From Torreya grandis (lineage: Eukaryota; Streptophyta; Pinopsida; Cupressales; Taxaceae), in contig JARHVA010001174.1 in the NCBI GenBank assembly GCA_037957365.1, positions 1,052,501 through 1,116,500 of the forward strand: a stretch of 64,000 bases of DNA, given 5' to 3'. Position numbers and translations under genes: made by a program. The notes under the pieces are model-generated. The model was not told where the DNA came from and did not search any database. It saw nothing but the letters and a program-made list of their open reading frames with translations. Below, piece by piece: positions 24,991 through 36,056 of the stretch (positions within the stretch are counted from its first letter, which is position 1; the number at the start of each line of letters is the position of its first letter).

Positions 24991-25545
24991 CTTTCCTTGC
25001 CCACAAGCACGACTGTTGTTCACTCTTTCTTCAGAAAGGTGAATTTCTTACAGAGATTCATCCCCAAATTTGCTGAGAAGACCAGACACATTATAAACAT
25101 GATGAAAGGAAAACCCAACTTCAGCTGGACTAAAGAAGGCAATTCAACTTTTGAAGATATAAAAGCTGCCATTGCCCATGCCCCAATTATGGTTTGTCTA
25201 GACTATAGCAAAGAATTTACCATTTACAGCTATGCTTCAGAACATACACTTTTAGCAATCCTGGTTCAAAAAAATAAATAAGGCATGGAATCTCACATTT
25301 CCTTCATGAGCTACCCTCTCAAAGCTCATGAGCTAAAATACTCAAATATGGAGAAGCAAGCTTACACAGTGGTGAAGGCCGTGAAGCATTTTCATTTCTA
25401 CATCCTCAATTCTCAAATTATTACCTTGGTCCTCGACACCACAGTGAAATCTATACTAACTCAGTAGGAGTTTGGGATGAAAAGAGGCAATTGGGTTGCA
25501 AAAATCTAGGAGTTTGATCTAATCATCAGGCCAACAAAGCTGGTA
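24991..25545 (+). pseudogene. Element A RT connection and Ty3-type RNase H
   Basis: Connection: HSFFRKVNFLQRFIPKFAEK, FSWTKEGNSTFEDIKAAI. RNase H: FTIYSYASEHTLLAILVQ, where the first catalytic Asp of the usual (T/S)-D-A-S reads Tyr. Element B has the same Tyr, so loss of this Asp predates the split of A and B. The later MEKQAYTVVKAVKHF (Glu) and LVLDTTVKSIL (Asp) are kept. Stops at 25279 (TAA), 25465 (TAG) and about 25508 (TAG) sit at Gln-like positions. Confidence 0.85.
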
Positions 25546-26924
25546 TGGGGAAAAGGGCTATGCCAACTAATTGCTGATAACAAGCTAAGAGGAATAGAGC
25601 ATGAAGAACCAGAAGTAGATGAGGATGACACACCAATAGTCCTCTTTGTCTCCACCACAAATGAGTGGTACTTAGGTATTGCTCATTTCCTCACTTATGG
25701 TGAATGTCTTGCAAACCTATCTTATAAAGAAAGGAGAACCATCAAGCTAAAAGTGGCTAATTTTGTCCTCTGGGACAACGGCCTGTTCAAGAGAAGCCTT
25801 GATGGAATGTTCCTTCACTGTGTGGATGAGGAGTAGCAAAGCTGCCTTCTAAAGTCCTTCCACAATTTGGCTTGTGGAGGACATTTTTCTGACCCTGTGA
25901 CTGCCCACAAGATCCTACAAGCTAGGTATTATTGGCCGACTCTCTTTCAAGATACATACAAGTGGGTCAGGGGATGTGAACTGTGCCAGTAATTAGTTGG
26001 AAGGCCCAAACTAGCTACTCTACCTCTCGAACCAGTGGTCATTGAAGAACCTTTCTAGCAATGGGGAATTGACTTTATTGGTGCTATAAACCCATCATCA
26101 AGTGCTAGACATGATTATGTCCTTACAGCGACAGACTACTTCACTAAATGGGTGGAGGCAGTTCTAACTAAACATGCTACTTCTGAAGTAGTACGCAATT
26201 TCCTCAAAGAGAACATCATGTCCAGGTTTGGAGTCCCAGTCAAAATTGTCCCTAAAAATGTGGCCTATTTCACTTCTTAGGAGATTACTCAATTCTGCTT
26301 CAGCTATGGAATTACACTCTCCCACTCCTCTGATTACTTTTCATAAGGGAATGGACAAGCTGAGTCAAGCAATAAAAATTTAATAACTATCATCAAGAAG
26401 CTGTTAGATGACAACGAAAGAACTTGGCATAAGGCATTGGTTGATGCTCTGTGGGTAGATAGGATTACACCAAAAAGAGTAATTGGTATGTCTCCCTTCC
26501 AACTTCTGTATGGTGTCAATGCTGAGATAACAATCACCTTGGAATTGCCAACATTAAAATTGGCTAAGGCAATTGAGGATCAAACGTATGAGAGCTCATT
26601 TGAGAAGAGGATCATGTACCTTGCTGAGCTGAATGAGTAGAGAATTGCAGTGGTAGATAGGATTTCCACCCATCAAAGTCTGGTGAAGAAGCTCTTTGAC
26701 CAGAAAACAAAGAATCATGATTTTTAGATTGGAGATCAAGTCCTACTATGGGACAAGAGAAGAGAACCAAAGGGGATGCACTAAAAGTTTGATTCCCTAT
26801 GGAGGGGCCCTTTTACTATTCATCAACTCAACAGTAAAAATAGTTTCCTGTTGAAATATCAAGATGACACTCTCTTCTCTCTGCCTTACAATGGGAAACA
26901 TCTGAAGCACTTCAACTCTTGAAG
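25546..26924 (+). pseudogene. Element A integrase
   Basis: Zinc domain: H-N-L-A-C-G-G-H, then YYWPTLFQDTYKWVRGCELC. Core: WGIDFIG (first Asp, near 26068), TDYFTKWVEAV, RFGVPVKIV followed by P-K-N where D-N-G/A is expected (second Asp lost; element B keeps D-N-A), and GQAESSNKNL (Glu, near 26356). C-terminal part: MSPFQLLYGVNAEI, DFQIGDQVLLWDKR, SLWRGPFTIHQL, ending at TGA 26922. No chromodomain. Seven or more stops, nearly all where Gln is expected. Pol stays in a single frame from about 23470 to here. Confidence 0.87.
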
Positions 26925-27260
26925 TGTTGGATGAGCCCCCCTGTATATCTGTATATTTGTATAGTCTCTTGCTTTGTTTTGTGCTTTTCATTTTCATTTT
27001 TGGAGCCTTTCTTTTTGGGTAGCATGACTCCATTGCCCAATGGCACACTTCAAGGCACTGGAGATTCTGGATTCTACTCCCTTCAATCGCTTTGTGCAAT
27101 AGAAGGAAGTTCCCCAACTGGAGCCAGCTATTGTCCCCCAAAAATATCACTCATTTTTGGGACAACATTTGAACTATTTTGGTCCTACAGACCAAAATCC
27201 TCTCTTTCCCTTTCATAAAATTGTTCTGAGCATTCAGGTTCACTTTTCAAGCTTTCCAAA

Positions 27261-27475
27261 AATCTACAGACTTTGTAGGCTTGAATCTATGAACTCTGTA
27301 GGTAGGCTCAAATCTACGGACTATACAGGCTTGAATCTATGGACTCTGTAGGCTTGAATATACAAACTCTATAGGCAAGCTCAAATCTATGGACTCTATA
27401 GGCTTGAATCTACAAACTCTATAGGCAGGCTCAAATCTATGGACTCTAAAGGTTGGTTTCTACGGACTCTGCAGG
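27261..27475 (+). repeat. Alternating 23/27-bp tandem array in 3' LTR of A
   Basis: About nine units of the array described at 18479-18720, in a different order of 23- and 27-bp units. Confidence 0.85.
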
Positions 27476-27484
27476 AAAGAAAAG

Positions 27485-27832
27485 GGTTCAACACTTTGTC
27501 AAATAATGAAGAATGAACCATTAGACTGTTGAACCAATAGGTTCAACAAGTTGAAAGTTCAATGGTTCAACATGGTTCAAAGGTTCAAAGGTAGCCTCTG
27601 TCAAAGAGAGAAGCAGCAAACAGGTGGTTCAATGGCGGGTTCAACCAAAGGAATGGGCTCGGTTCACCAAGCGGTTTAACACTTTATTTCACTCAGGTGG
27701 TTCATTCCCTTTGTTTTAGCATCTTTTGGTTCAATACTTAGTTCATTGGCTTGGTTCATTCAATTAAACCATTGGCTTGAACCATTTTTAGTTCAACCGA
27801 TTGGTTCAATGTTTTAGTTCAACATGGTTCAA
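27485..27832. repeat. GGTTCAA / TTGAACC cluster in 3' LTR of A
   Basis: Second copy of the cluster at 18729-19070, with small indels. Confidence 0.75.
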
Positions 27833-29440
27833 GTAACAGTCAACCAATGACATCCCCACAAACATCAAATTTAAGGTAAGGGAATATCTGTTGAAATTCA
27901 AATAAAGCACAGAACTCAAAGGAAGAACCAAGTGACTGGTTGAAAAGATAGCCTGATAGCTCAAATTGTAGCAGGAAGAGACAAATCTAGAGAAGCCTGA
28001 CTGAAGAGAAAAGCCTACGGAAAAGTGCCCTATGGAAAAAGACAAAGTGTAGCAAACATGACAAGTGTTTGGATCCATGTTCCCCTTTTGAGTTACTCGA
28101 GCAAAACATGTCGTGGACTCCATTTTTTCATGAGTTTCTAATGAGTTTCATGACAACGGAGCTTGCCACTTGTCAAAGACGTAGAAAGGCCCCCCCCAAA
28201 AGACATAGGCAAGAAGGGCTATAAAGAGCAAAGAAGCGCTTAAGCAGTGAAGAGAGGAGCAAGACTAAAAGATCAGAAATATCTTCGAAAGAGTTATTTC
28301 CAGTAGGTGAAACAGTGGATCGAGTAGACTTCTAAGCACACCAAACCAAGGACACGACTTGTTTTCTTCCAAGAAGTAAAGATGAATGAATAGCTGCACA
28401 AACATCAGAGGGGACAAACCAGATGATCTAGACTCGAGAGAAGACATATGGGATGAAATGGCATGCCATAGTTAAGATAGCTACCCTATTTTTAACACAA
28501 TCCTTTGACAAACCTAAAAATACATTCAAGGTGTTAAATGCACAGCATGGGCCATTCTTTGAAAAATGAATGCCCAAGTCTTTCTTGGGACTCTATATAT
28601 TGTAATCTCTCATTTTGCACCAGGGAGACTTCTCATTTTTACAAAAATGAAACTCTACCCATTTTGAAAGGCATTACTGAGACTTTGAGCTCAGGTTGTA
28701 ATTTAATTTTCCTTGTTATTTGAATGAGAAAGCAAGTTTTTCCAGACTTTGTGCTATTCTGACTTGTGTCATTTGAAGGTGTCCTTATTCATTTAATTTG
28801 GTGTGCATAATTAGTAAAGGTAATAAAGAAGTGTTTTGAAACCAACTATGAGAAGACTTTGTACTTTCACAATTGATTTCAGTCTATGTTTTCCTTTCCT
28901 TTTTGTGTTGAGGATTCTGGGGAGACTTTGTGGCCCCATTATCCTTTGTGATATACTCTTTGGGTAGTTGAGGTGGAGACTTTGCACTACATTTCAGGCT
29001 ATTGGTACCTGTTACCAAAAAGATTCCTGTTGCTTGCAAGAACAAGTTGAAAGAAGAGAAGTGCCTTCTGTTGCTTCATCAGGCTTTCTACTATTTAGGA
29101 AGGAATCTAGCTCTTGGCTAAAAGTTGCTTATGAAAGAAGAGAATCACCTTCCCCATCACCCAGTATTTCTCTTTTGTTTGTCAACATCATCTCTGAAAG
29201 AAGAGAGATGGATGGTTTATCCTACCCCCTGTGCCTTACTTTCTACACACACACACACACATATATATAGCCTCCTACATCTCCTGCATATCTATAGGGA
29301 AACTCCCCTTAATGAGCGGAGAGATTTTTCCCCTACTGATGCAGTAAACCTACACATTTGGCTGACTGATCTCCCTATGCTGTGGTGATAGGAACTATTT
29401 TGGTCACCAGTTAGCTGGCTGACAAAATATTCACCCAACA

Positions 29441-29445
29441 CACAT
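29441..29445. repeat. Target site duplication of element A, right copy (cacat)
   Basis: cacat directly after the LTR end cccaaca, matching 18342-18346. Confidence 0.9.
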
Positions 29446-29985
29446 ATCAAGCTCTAAGGAAATTGACCCATCCTTAAATATGGTAATGCATAATCTGAGA
29501 TGGATAACATCATCATCATCATGACTAGTATCCCCTCTGCATACTCCTTCTATAGTCCCTCAAAATGAAATGCCCAAAAGTGAATGTGATGTCGATATCA
29601 TCCTTTCCATATAATCATGCTAGTATTATTGCTCGCCCCCTCTCATCCATAGGCATAATCACTACACCTACATTGGTAGCCATACTATACATTATATGTC
29701 CTCCATCATCATTGAAATATACCCTATAGGGATCCATAAGATCCCTATAGCCACATTCCACCACTCCATCAAATATAGTAACCCCACATCTCTATGCATG
29801 TAATGATATGGTGTAATCTTATGAAACTAATAGTCTCCACGTACTCCCAATCCTCATCACCCATTTGGTCCCATAACTACTCCAATAGTGGTGGTACATA
29901 GTCCCACATCATTATTCGAGTCCATGCCTATAATTGTACGTCAGCCGTCATACTTTTATTTCATATATTCCTAAGTTCTCTTAAC
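29446..29985 (-). pseudogene. Element C antisense reading frame, upstream part
   Basis: Minus-strand coding remnant joined, before insertion of A, to 17031-18341. The clearest reading lies near 29560-29780: GVTIFDGVVECGYRDLMDPY, YFNDDGGHIMYSMATNVGVV, MPMDERGRAIILA, DDIDITFTFGHFILRDYRRS, open apart from one TAG. This long stop-poor reading on the strand opposite to pol, with the family-like tail at 17095-17185, supports an antisense protein gene. I do not recognise the family of this half with certainty; the other half is PMD-like. Confidence 0.5.
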
Positions 29986-31014
29986 ATTTTCCTATCTTAG
30001 CTTAAATTAGTACTAATATACCGTTTCTTAAGGATTGATGTCAATTTTATATCGATTGATAATGTTCCATTAAATATTAATATTGATATGATAACAATTG
30101 ATGTTTATCCATTTGATTTTTTTTCTAGTATATAGCATCTTAAATTACACCAAAAAATTTAGAAAAAATTAAAGCCCACCTCATTGTGAGATTGGCATCT
30201 CCTCCTTTGTTCACTTCTACTAGCCTTCATCATTCATAATTTGCCAAAATGTGTAAGCATGTGTTAAATTTTTTAATCTTATGCACATAGTGTTGATCAC
30301 AAATAAGTGCCTAACATGTTAGGATTACTATTTATGTCCCTTAGAGATAGACATTGATTCTATTATAACTAACATTTATTTTATGAATCGACATTGATCC
30401 ATATGAATTGATATCAATTGGCTCCATTTGGCTCATTCTTTGCACTACTTGTAAATTTTTTGCATCCTTCTAGTCTTGACCCAAGGCTAGGTAAGTTATC
30501 TTTTGTTACAACTATGCCCATTACTTGTTACCTTGCATTACCAACTAGTGGAAATATATACCTTATTGGTCCCAAGCCTTTAATAGGCATATACTTGTTT
30601 AGGATAATATCCCCTATGGATCTTAAGAGTGTACCTCATCTTGATAACAACTATCTTTAGGTAGCGTACATGTCCTGAGCACACTAGATGCCCATCCTAG
30701 CCTTTATTCTCTTGATTACCTTCAATTGATCCAATTTATTCATAGTTTTGGCAATTTATTACTTGTTTCCCTTAGGGTATTACTAATTAGATATCTCACA
30801 TCTTATCCATGCAAAATTGTACTTTATTTCTACCCTTGTAGCTTTGATGCTCATTTGATATCTATCTTACCCATTACCACATCATTTCAAACCCATCACT
30901 GATTCACCATCCTTCACTGGCTCCTGATTTGAGGGGAGATAACTCCTCACATAGACTTGGGGAATTAGAAATCTATTAGGTTTTCTTCTTGTTTCATGTT
31001 ATTAAAAACCACTC
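29986..31014. other. Element C 3' non-coding region
   Basis: AT-rich, no gene recognised. 30020-30420 has several copies of a palindromic motif close to attgatatcaat, also found in the C LTRs. The open frame 30418-30660 has no recognisable domain. Confidence 0.5.
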
Positions 31015-31030
31015 AATAAAACGGGGAAAA
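31015..31030 (+). other. Element C polypurine tract
   Basis: aataaaacggggaaaa lies directly before the TGTAGG start of the 3' LTR: the expected place and composition for plus-strand DNA priming. Confidence 0.7.
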
Positions 31031-31197
31031 TGTAGGCACTAGGATTTCACACAATAATCTTTGTACTAGTGTAGGTCTTAATTCCCCTTTCTTATTCCAT
31101 CCCTATTTCACCCATGTAATTAGGTTTTATCTAATTATTATTTTAACCTTACCTCATGTAATTAGTTTTATTAATTATTATTTCACTTATGTAATTT
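31031..31197 (+). repeat. Element C 3' LTR, left piece
   Basis: Matches 5475-5640 and is cut by the LINE. The last 18 bases (31180-31197, atttcacttatgtaattt) are the left target duplication of the LINE. Confidence 0.9.
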
Positions 31198-31359
31198 TTT
31201 ATTTGATACGGTAAAATACTTGGTTTTATAGGGACTAGAAACCATAGTAATGAGTTATAAAAAAGAGTAGTAGGATCCTAAGGCTAGAATAATAGAAAGA
31301 AACAAACACTAGCTAGTTAATCCCATAGGAGGAAAACCACAAAAAAATAAAAAAAATCA

Positions 31360-32670
31360 GGAGGGGGGCCCCCTAAAGGTTCCTTCTCTTCTTCAGTCTT
31401 CTTCTTTGGTGCACCCTACTTTTTCTTAGAAAATTTAGCCCTCATTTTATCAGGCCCTTCAATGTCATCTCTATGAAGGATCATCTATGGCCTTTTAATC
31501 CCCTATTCATGTAGTGGGTTTCTCTTGATGGGAGTAATGTTGTGGATCTTAGGAGGGGTGTCTCCTTCACCTTCAATTAATGATTTATGGGAGTCCTATC
31601 AAACTTTTTATAATGGGAAAAATATTGGATAGTCATGTTCAATTATCTATTCAAGGCATTCCATTCTTGTATGAGTCCCACTAGATTCATCTTGGCTTCA
31701 TGTAATTTGTTGAAAATTTCCAACTAATTTTTATTATTTTTTATTTTTCTAATAGGAGAAATTTTAATTTCCTAATGACCTCCCTAGAGGTGCCCTCATC
31801 TAGTATTATCAATTCAGGTTTAGGGATAATTAAATTTAATGGGAAGTCATCACTGGAGATTTTGGAAAGACTAGCTTGGGGGGTATTGACAGATGGTCAG
31901 TAGGACCATGAGGTAGGGTCTTCCTTAGGGGAGCCCTCTTCACTAGAAGACCCCCATAGAAGAACCTCCCTACCTCATAAGGTTTGACCATGATTTACCA
32001 AAAGTAGGATGAGACCTTGGTAGATTATATGGTTTGATTCATTAACATAATGGGTGAGAGTGGTGTTCTCTAGAGAATTTAAGAGATAGAAGGGGAGACT
32101 AATTTTTTACACCTAGAAGTGGTTTAATAGTAAAAAATGATGGGATAAAACTAAAGTGTGATTACCTTCAAGTGTAATGTATTTCATCACTTGTAGGCAC
32201 ACATCAGGCCATTGACATGGGAGGTCAGCATGGGGAAACCCCTTATTGTCTATTTTGACAAACTCATTAGTGTAGAAGAAACTTTGGAATAACTTCTACT
32301 TTTTAGACTAGGCATTGTATACCTTCAATACATCACATGGCATGCTTGTAACTTCTTTTATAAACTCCTTTGTGACCATGATTTTAACTCCTCTTATTTC
32401 TACTATTCTCTTATTCTAGTTGGCAACAAAATCCCTTGCAACATCAGCATCATACTTGGTTATCCTCAGCATCAATTCAGTGAGTCCACCCCATTAAAGT
32501 TTTTTCCAGACTTTCTTTAAGCCCCCTACTTTAGAAGAGGAGGTTGGTTCCAAATTTTTGCTATCACCACCATTTTCATAGCACCTATGGACATGAGGAT
32601 GAAGTTTAGTAGGTTCTATAAATGATTTGTTTGAATAGTTCAAAAAATACTTGAAAAACATGCTACCTCC
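31360..32670 (-). pseudogene. Extra reading frame downstream of LINE RNase H, unknown family
   Basis: Between the RNase H and the tail lies about 1.3 kb of decayed minus-strand coding sequence: from 32670 MFFKYFLNYSNKSFIEPTKL, then LTELMLRITKYDADVARDFV, GVKIMVTKEFIKEVTSMPCD, NEFVKIDNKGFPHADLPCQW, PDVCLQVMKYITLEGNHTLV and HHFLLLNHF, a Ser/Pro/acidic stretch near 31900, and a Lys-rich end (near 31400) that could be a nuclear signal. Stops are mostly TAG or TAA at Gln/Trp-like positions. I do not recognise the family. It could be a captured gene, or an older insertion transduced with the LINE. Confidence 0.55.
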
Positions 32671-32879
32671 CTCCTTAAGTAATAAATTTGCCTCACTTTT
32701 ATATAATTATGAGTCCTAATATTTGAAACCCATCTCTTGATGAGAGATGTGTGTACATGTTTCTACCTAATTACCATCTTATCTTGGTGTACTTTCATTA
32801 TGTATGCTAATGAGATGCTTTTGGGGATGTGGCATCCTATTTTTTTATTTGGTTAAAAGGAGGTCAAATCCTATATTAG

Positions 32880-33265
32880 CAAGTAGATCCATCACCCCGT
32901 TCCTTTCATGGTAAGTGTGAATAATTTAGAATTATGTCATGCCCCTCAAATTCTACTTGGTATCATCAATAATATATTTTATTATGTGGGAAGGGGTTAT
33001 TTTGCCTTTTATGGCTTTTAGATTATTTAGGGAGTCCCCCTTTACAACTATTCTTTCTATCTTAAGGTTGAAGGTAAGCTTGATGCCCCAAAATACTACC
33101 TTAGCTTTAGTAAGATGATTTGTTTGTGTTCCCAAAGGGCTTGCATAGGTAGTAATCAACATTCCATTTGAATCCCTTATGGATATTCTCCTACTTATAG
33201 GTCTTAGGTTTCCTTTTGATGCTCCATAAAAGTTTAATTTGGCCCAACCTTTAGGGGGAGTCTTC
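32880..33265 (-). pseudogene. LINE ORF2: RNase H domain
   Basis: Minus strand: PPKGWAKLNFYGASKGN (the catalytic Asp of F-D-G-A reads Tyr), ISIRDSNG, then GTQTNHLTKAKVVFWGIKLT (family A-E-..A...Gl; Glu reads Lys), IVVKGDSLNNLKAI (Asp kept) and HTYHERNGVMDLLANIG, the usual h..Re.N..AD.lAn.G end. Plant L1-type ORF2 proteins commonly end with this domain. Confidence 0.82.
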
Positions 33266-33589
33266 TATTTTATGTGTTTATGAATTAGATGTTTAGAGGG
33301 GGATCTTATTTTTTAAACCACATCCCAGTTTATGAAGATCATTTGTGTTGAAGAGGGTCCTGGGTTTTTGTCAATAGGTGGGAAGGCTTTCCAATTCTTG
33401 ATGATGGCTTGGCATAGTTGGAGAAATACCCCTTTAAGTTGATGCCTTTTATTTGAGAAAAAGGCTATCATTACGGGATATCCACACACTCTAAAACTAA
33501 TGTGGAAGATCCAAATACCATAGGAATTCTAGGGTGGTTTCCATTTCTTGATGAGGTCAAGCACATTGTCAAATTTTACCCATGAAAGG

Positions 33590-33879
33590 TTAAATTTATT
33601 TAGCATCTAATTAAATAAATTGAAAGGGAAATTTAGAAATAGATGGTGAACTGAGTCCTCATCTTTCCTATATAATGGGAATCCAATAAGGAGTATTAAT
33701 CCTCTTTTTTCTAGGTTATCCACTATCAGGATCTTATCTTGGGTTGCTATCCAAAAGAACAAATTGACCTTAGGGGTTAGATATTTTATCCATAAGTCCT
33801 TACAGTAATTCCATTCTCTTTCTAGGTTATGATCTATAGCACATCTTGAGGACACTATATACATACCATTGTCTTTAGT
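33590..33879 (-). pseudogene. LINE ORF2: zf-RVT domain
   Basis: Minus-strand frame 33864-33607 reads WIKYLTPKVNLFFWIATQDK, ILIVDNLEKRG and EDSVHHLFLNFPF. This fits the zf-RVT pattern W....PpKv..FlWla....i.t.dnL.krg....p.C....Es..HLf..C. The zinc Cys residues are lost (C.lC reads F-P-L-Y; the final Cys reads Phe). Confidence 0.82.
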
Positions 33880-34716
33880 ATCCTATAGAAAATGATCTTC
33901 CTTAGAGAATGAAAGAATGTGAATATGTTTGATGAAGGAGTTAAGATGGATCACCTGCACTTATTCAACTATGTATCCTTTAGTTGTAAGGATTTTTCAA
34001 CTCTTCAAGCCTTCATTATCCACCCAATAGTCTTTAAATTTTGAGCCCAATATTTGTATGAAGACCACATATTAGTTGGCTCAAGTTTATTGTGAAGAGA
34101 GAGGGGTAGTGGACATACAGTCATCTTCCCAAAAGCCAATTTTCTCTCCATATTCAATTTTCCATTTTATACCTTTTATGAGAAGATATCTATAGTTGGT
34201 AATGGCCTTCCAGAAGGTAGATCCATCCTCAAAACCTTATTCCCATATAAATTTATCTACTTCAAGACCTTCCAGGGATTGGACTTTACAATTCTTTCCC
34301 ATTCTCTATCTTCTTTCATAAGTCACCATCTCATTTTTTCTAGTAGGGCCCTATTCATGGACTTAATGCTTGTAAGGCCTAGTCCTCCATTTGATTTAGG
34401 AAGACATGATTTTTACCAAGAGACAAGATGGAACTTGAATCTATCCTCAGTGCCCCTCCATAAAAAATTCTTTTGAATTTGTTCAATTTTATCTGCAACC
34501 TTGGTGGGTATCCAAAATATAGACATTTGATATATGGGGATACTCTAGATTGAGGCTTTGAGTAGCTAAAATTTTCCTACATAGTTGAGGATGTGTACCT
34601 TACACCCTACAATTTTCCTTTAGATTCTATTAATGAGGAGGTTCCAAAGCTCAGATCCATTTTACCTTAAAAAAATGGAATGCCCAAATGTCTTGCTAGT
34701 AGTTTACTCACCTGGA
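33880..34716 (-). pseudogene. LINE ORF2: end of reverse transcriptase region
   Basis: On the minus strand, from the truncated end: LLARHLGIPFF, a stop/shift, then LWNLLINRI, later LNKFKRIF and, near 34380, PKSNGGLGLTSIKSMNRALL followed by EKMRW. The GGLGl.si...N.ALL.Kw.W signature is diagnostic for plant L1-type LINE ORF2 between RT and zf-RVT. Several frameshifts. This part follows the catalytic YADD block, which was never copied into this insertion. Confidence 0.8.
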
Positions 34717-36056
34717 ATTTCACTTATGTAATTTATTTTAACTACTTACCTACAATTAAAATATTTCCAAATCTCCCAAATAATTTTAAAAGTAAATAGT
34801 TTTAATCCTTAACAAATCCCTCACCATACATAATCCATTTAACAACTTAAAATGTAGTTTAAACTCATGGTTGAAAATATTTCAATAGCCTTTGGTAAAA
34901 ATAGTCTAGAATCGGTCCCCATGATTGATGTTGATTCTATTGAATTAACATCAATTTAACCATAGGCCTCCCTTGAGTAAAGGATGGTAATTTTGCACTA
35001 AAATTTTAAACTAGAACACTGAAGGAATTTATCAAATATTTTTGCTAGATAATTACTTGCCTATTAAAAATCCACACTCCTACATTAGTCCCTTAGTACT
35101 CATCTGAAGGCTATAAATCTACTCATCAACCTTATAGTTACTATAGATTTATAACTTTGTGAAAGTAAGTACATTTACTTGTTTTAAGCAATTCTATTTA
35201 TTCATGTTCTATTTTAAAATCTTGTTTATCACCCTTATCATTACCAGACTATCTTAAGTTATCTTAGATCCCATCAAACCAATCTTTAGGATCTTATTTT
35301 TATAACTTTATCTATACCATCAAAATTGATGTTTTCACATAATCATCATTAATCCTGAAGGATTGACATCAATCCATATTTAATTCCTTTTCTACCTGCA
35401 ATCTGAACTTACTTCTATTAAAATCCTTGCATTAATACTAATAATCTATTTCTTGAGCTATGAGTTTCATTTTTAGATGACATTGCCCAGATTTGTGCAT
35501 AAAATAATCACCATTAATGATTTTCTTATAATCTGATAACCTTTCTTTTCTAACTTGAGTGACATTGATTTTGAACTAGGGCACTGTATAATTATATTTT
35601 CCCCACCATAGAGGCTATTTTTAATCAGTTAAAATTTATAAAAGTAAAAGAAAACCTAGTTGATGCTTATTGAAATGCTCTTTTTTGCCAATCTCCATGG
35701 AATAAATGTAGATTAATTTAATTTATTTCAATTTCATATCTATATCCCTATATAAATATTTTAATTTCCAATAATGTTTTTATCTACTTAAGTGATTATA
35801 AAGTGGACCAACATCTTTATAAGTGTATCACTTCTTGTAAATGGTCTAGTACCAAGCAACCCACTAAAATATCCTATTAATCAATCTTTTTCAAATTATG
35901 TGCAGGTATTCCTTCCTAGCCAAAAATGAGCTCCCAAATTTACTAGATTAATGGTACACAATCTTTTGAATCATAGGTAAGACTTAAAAACCTATATTTT
36001 AATTTATATTTTTAGTAGACTATTTTATAAAAAATCAAATGAAAACTACTTAAACA
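34717..36056 (+). repeat. Element C 3' LTR, right piece
   Basis: Continues the LTR from the LINE duplication (34717-34734) to the end TTAAACA. With 31031-31197 and without the second duplication copy, the 3' LTR totals 1489 bp, against 1508 bp for the 5' LTR. Confidence 0.9.

Larger units (their letters stand above)
18347..29440 (+). mobile_element. Element A: Ty3/gypsy retrotransposon, aRNH upstream of RT
   Basis: Complete 11.1-kb element with 2.37-kb and 2.31-kb LTRs, perfect cacat duplication, primer-binding site and full gag-PR-aRNH-RT-gRNH-INT coding order. It lies inside the antisense frame of element C. The coding region is close to full length but carries about thirteen stops and one frameshift in the aRNH-INT part alone. 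Sibling of element B: proteins align end to end and LTR ends match, but the LTR interiors are unrelated. In the first ~130 bp the two LTRs differ at about 10-11 positions by eye. Confidence 0.93.
27129..29440 (+). repeat. Element A 3' LTR (2312 bp)
   Basis: Begins tattgtccccc (the TG start has become TA) and ends gctgacaaaatattcaccca + aca. Same internal landmarks as the 5' LTR: tandem array 27261-27475, GGTTCAA cluster 27485-27832, C run 28189-28196, TATA 28592-28600, CA/TA tract about 29246-29270. Confidence 0.93.
31198..34716 (-). mobile_element. 5'-truncated LINE (L1-type) inserted in C 3' LTR
   Basis: A minus-strand non-LTR element of 3.5 kb flanked by an 18-bp direct duplication (31180-31197 and 34717-34734). 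The left end begins with a short T run (the minus-strand poly-A tail). The right end falls inside the RT region, so it is truncated at its 5' end, as usual for LINEs. Order on the minus strand: end of RT, zf-RVT domain, RNase H, then a further decayed reading frame. No frame is intact. Confidence 0.87.
5475..36056 (+). mobile_element. Element C: Tat-like Ty3/gypsy retrotransposon with nested insertions
   Basis: An LTR retrotransposon bounded by LTRs that start TGTAGGCAC and end TTAAACA, with a perfect 5-bp duplication (cattc). Internal order is primer-binding site, gag, protease, RT, Ty3-type RNase H, second (archaeal-type) RNase H, integrase, then a long 3' region with an antisense reading frame, a polypurine tract and the 3' LTR. 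Two RNase H domains with the second before integrase is the hallmark of the Tat group. The element was broken by two later insertions: LTR element A at 18347-29440 and a LINE at 31198-34716. Without these and their duplications it would be about 15.9 kb. No open frame is intact. Confidence 0.88.

Noticed and set aside
26797..27150. 117-codon minus-strand frame at the end of element A pol
   Set aside because: Lies opposite the integrase C-terminus; shadow frame.
30418..30660. 80-codon open frame in the 3' region of C
   Set aside because: No recognisable domain, no support from neighbouring frames; lies in repeat-motif-rich non-coding sequence.
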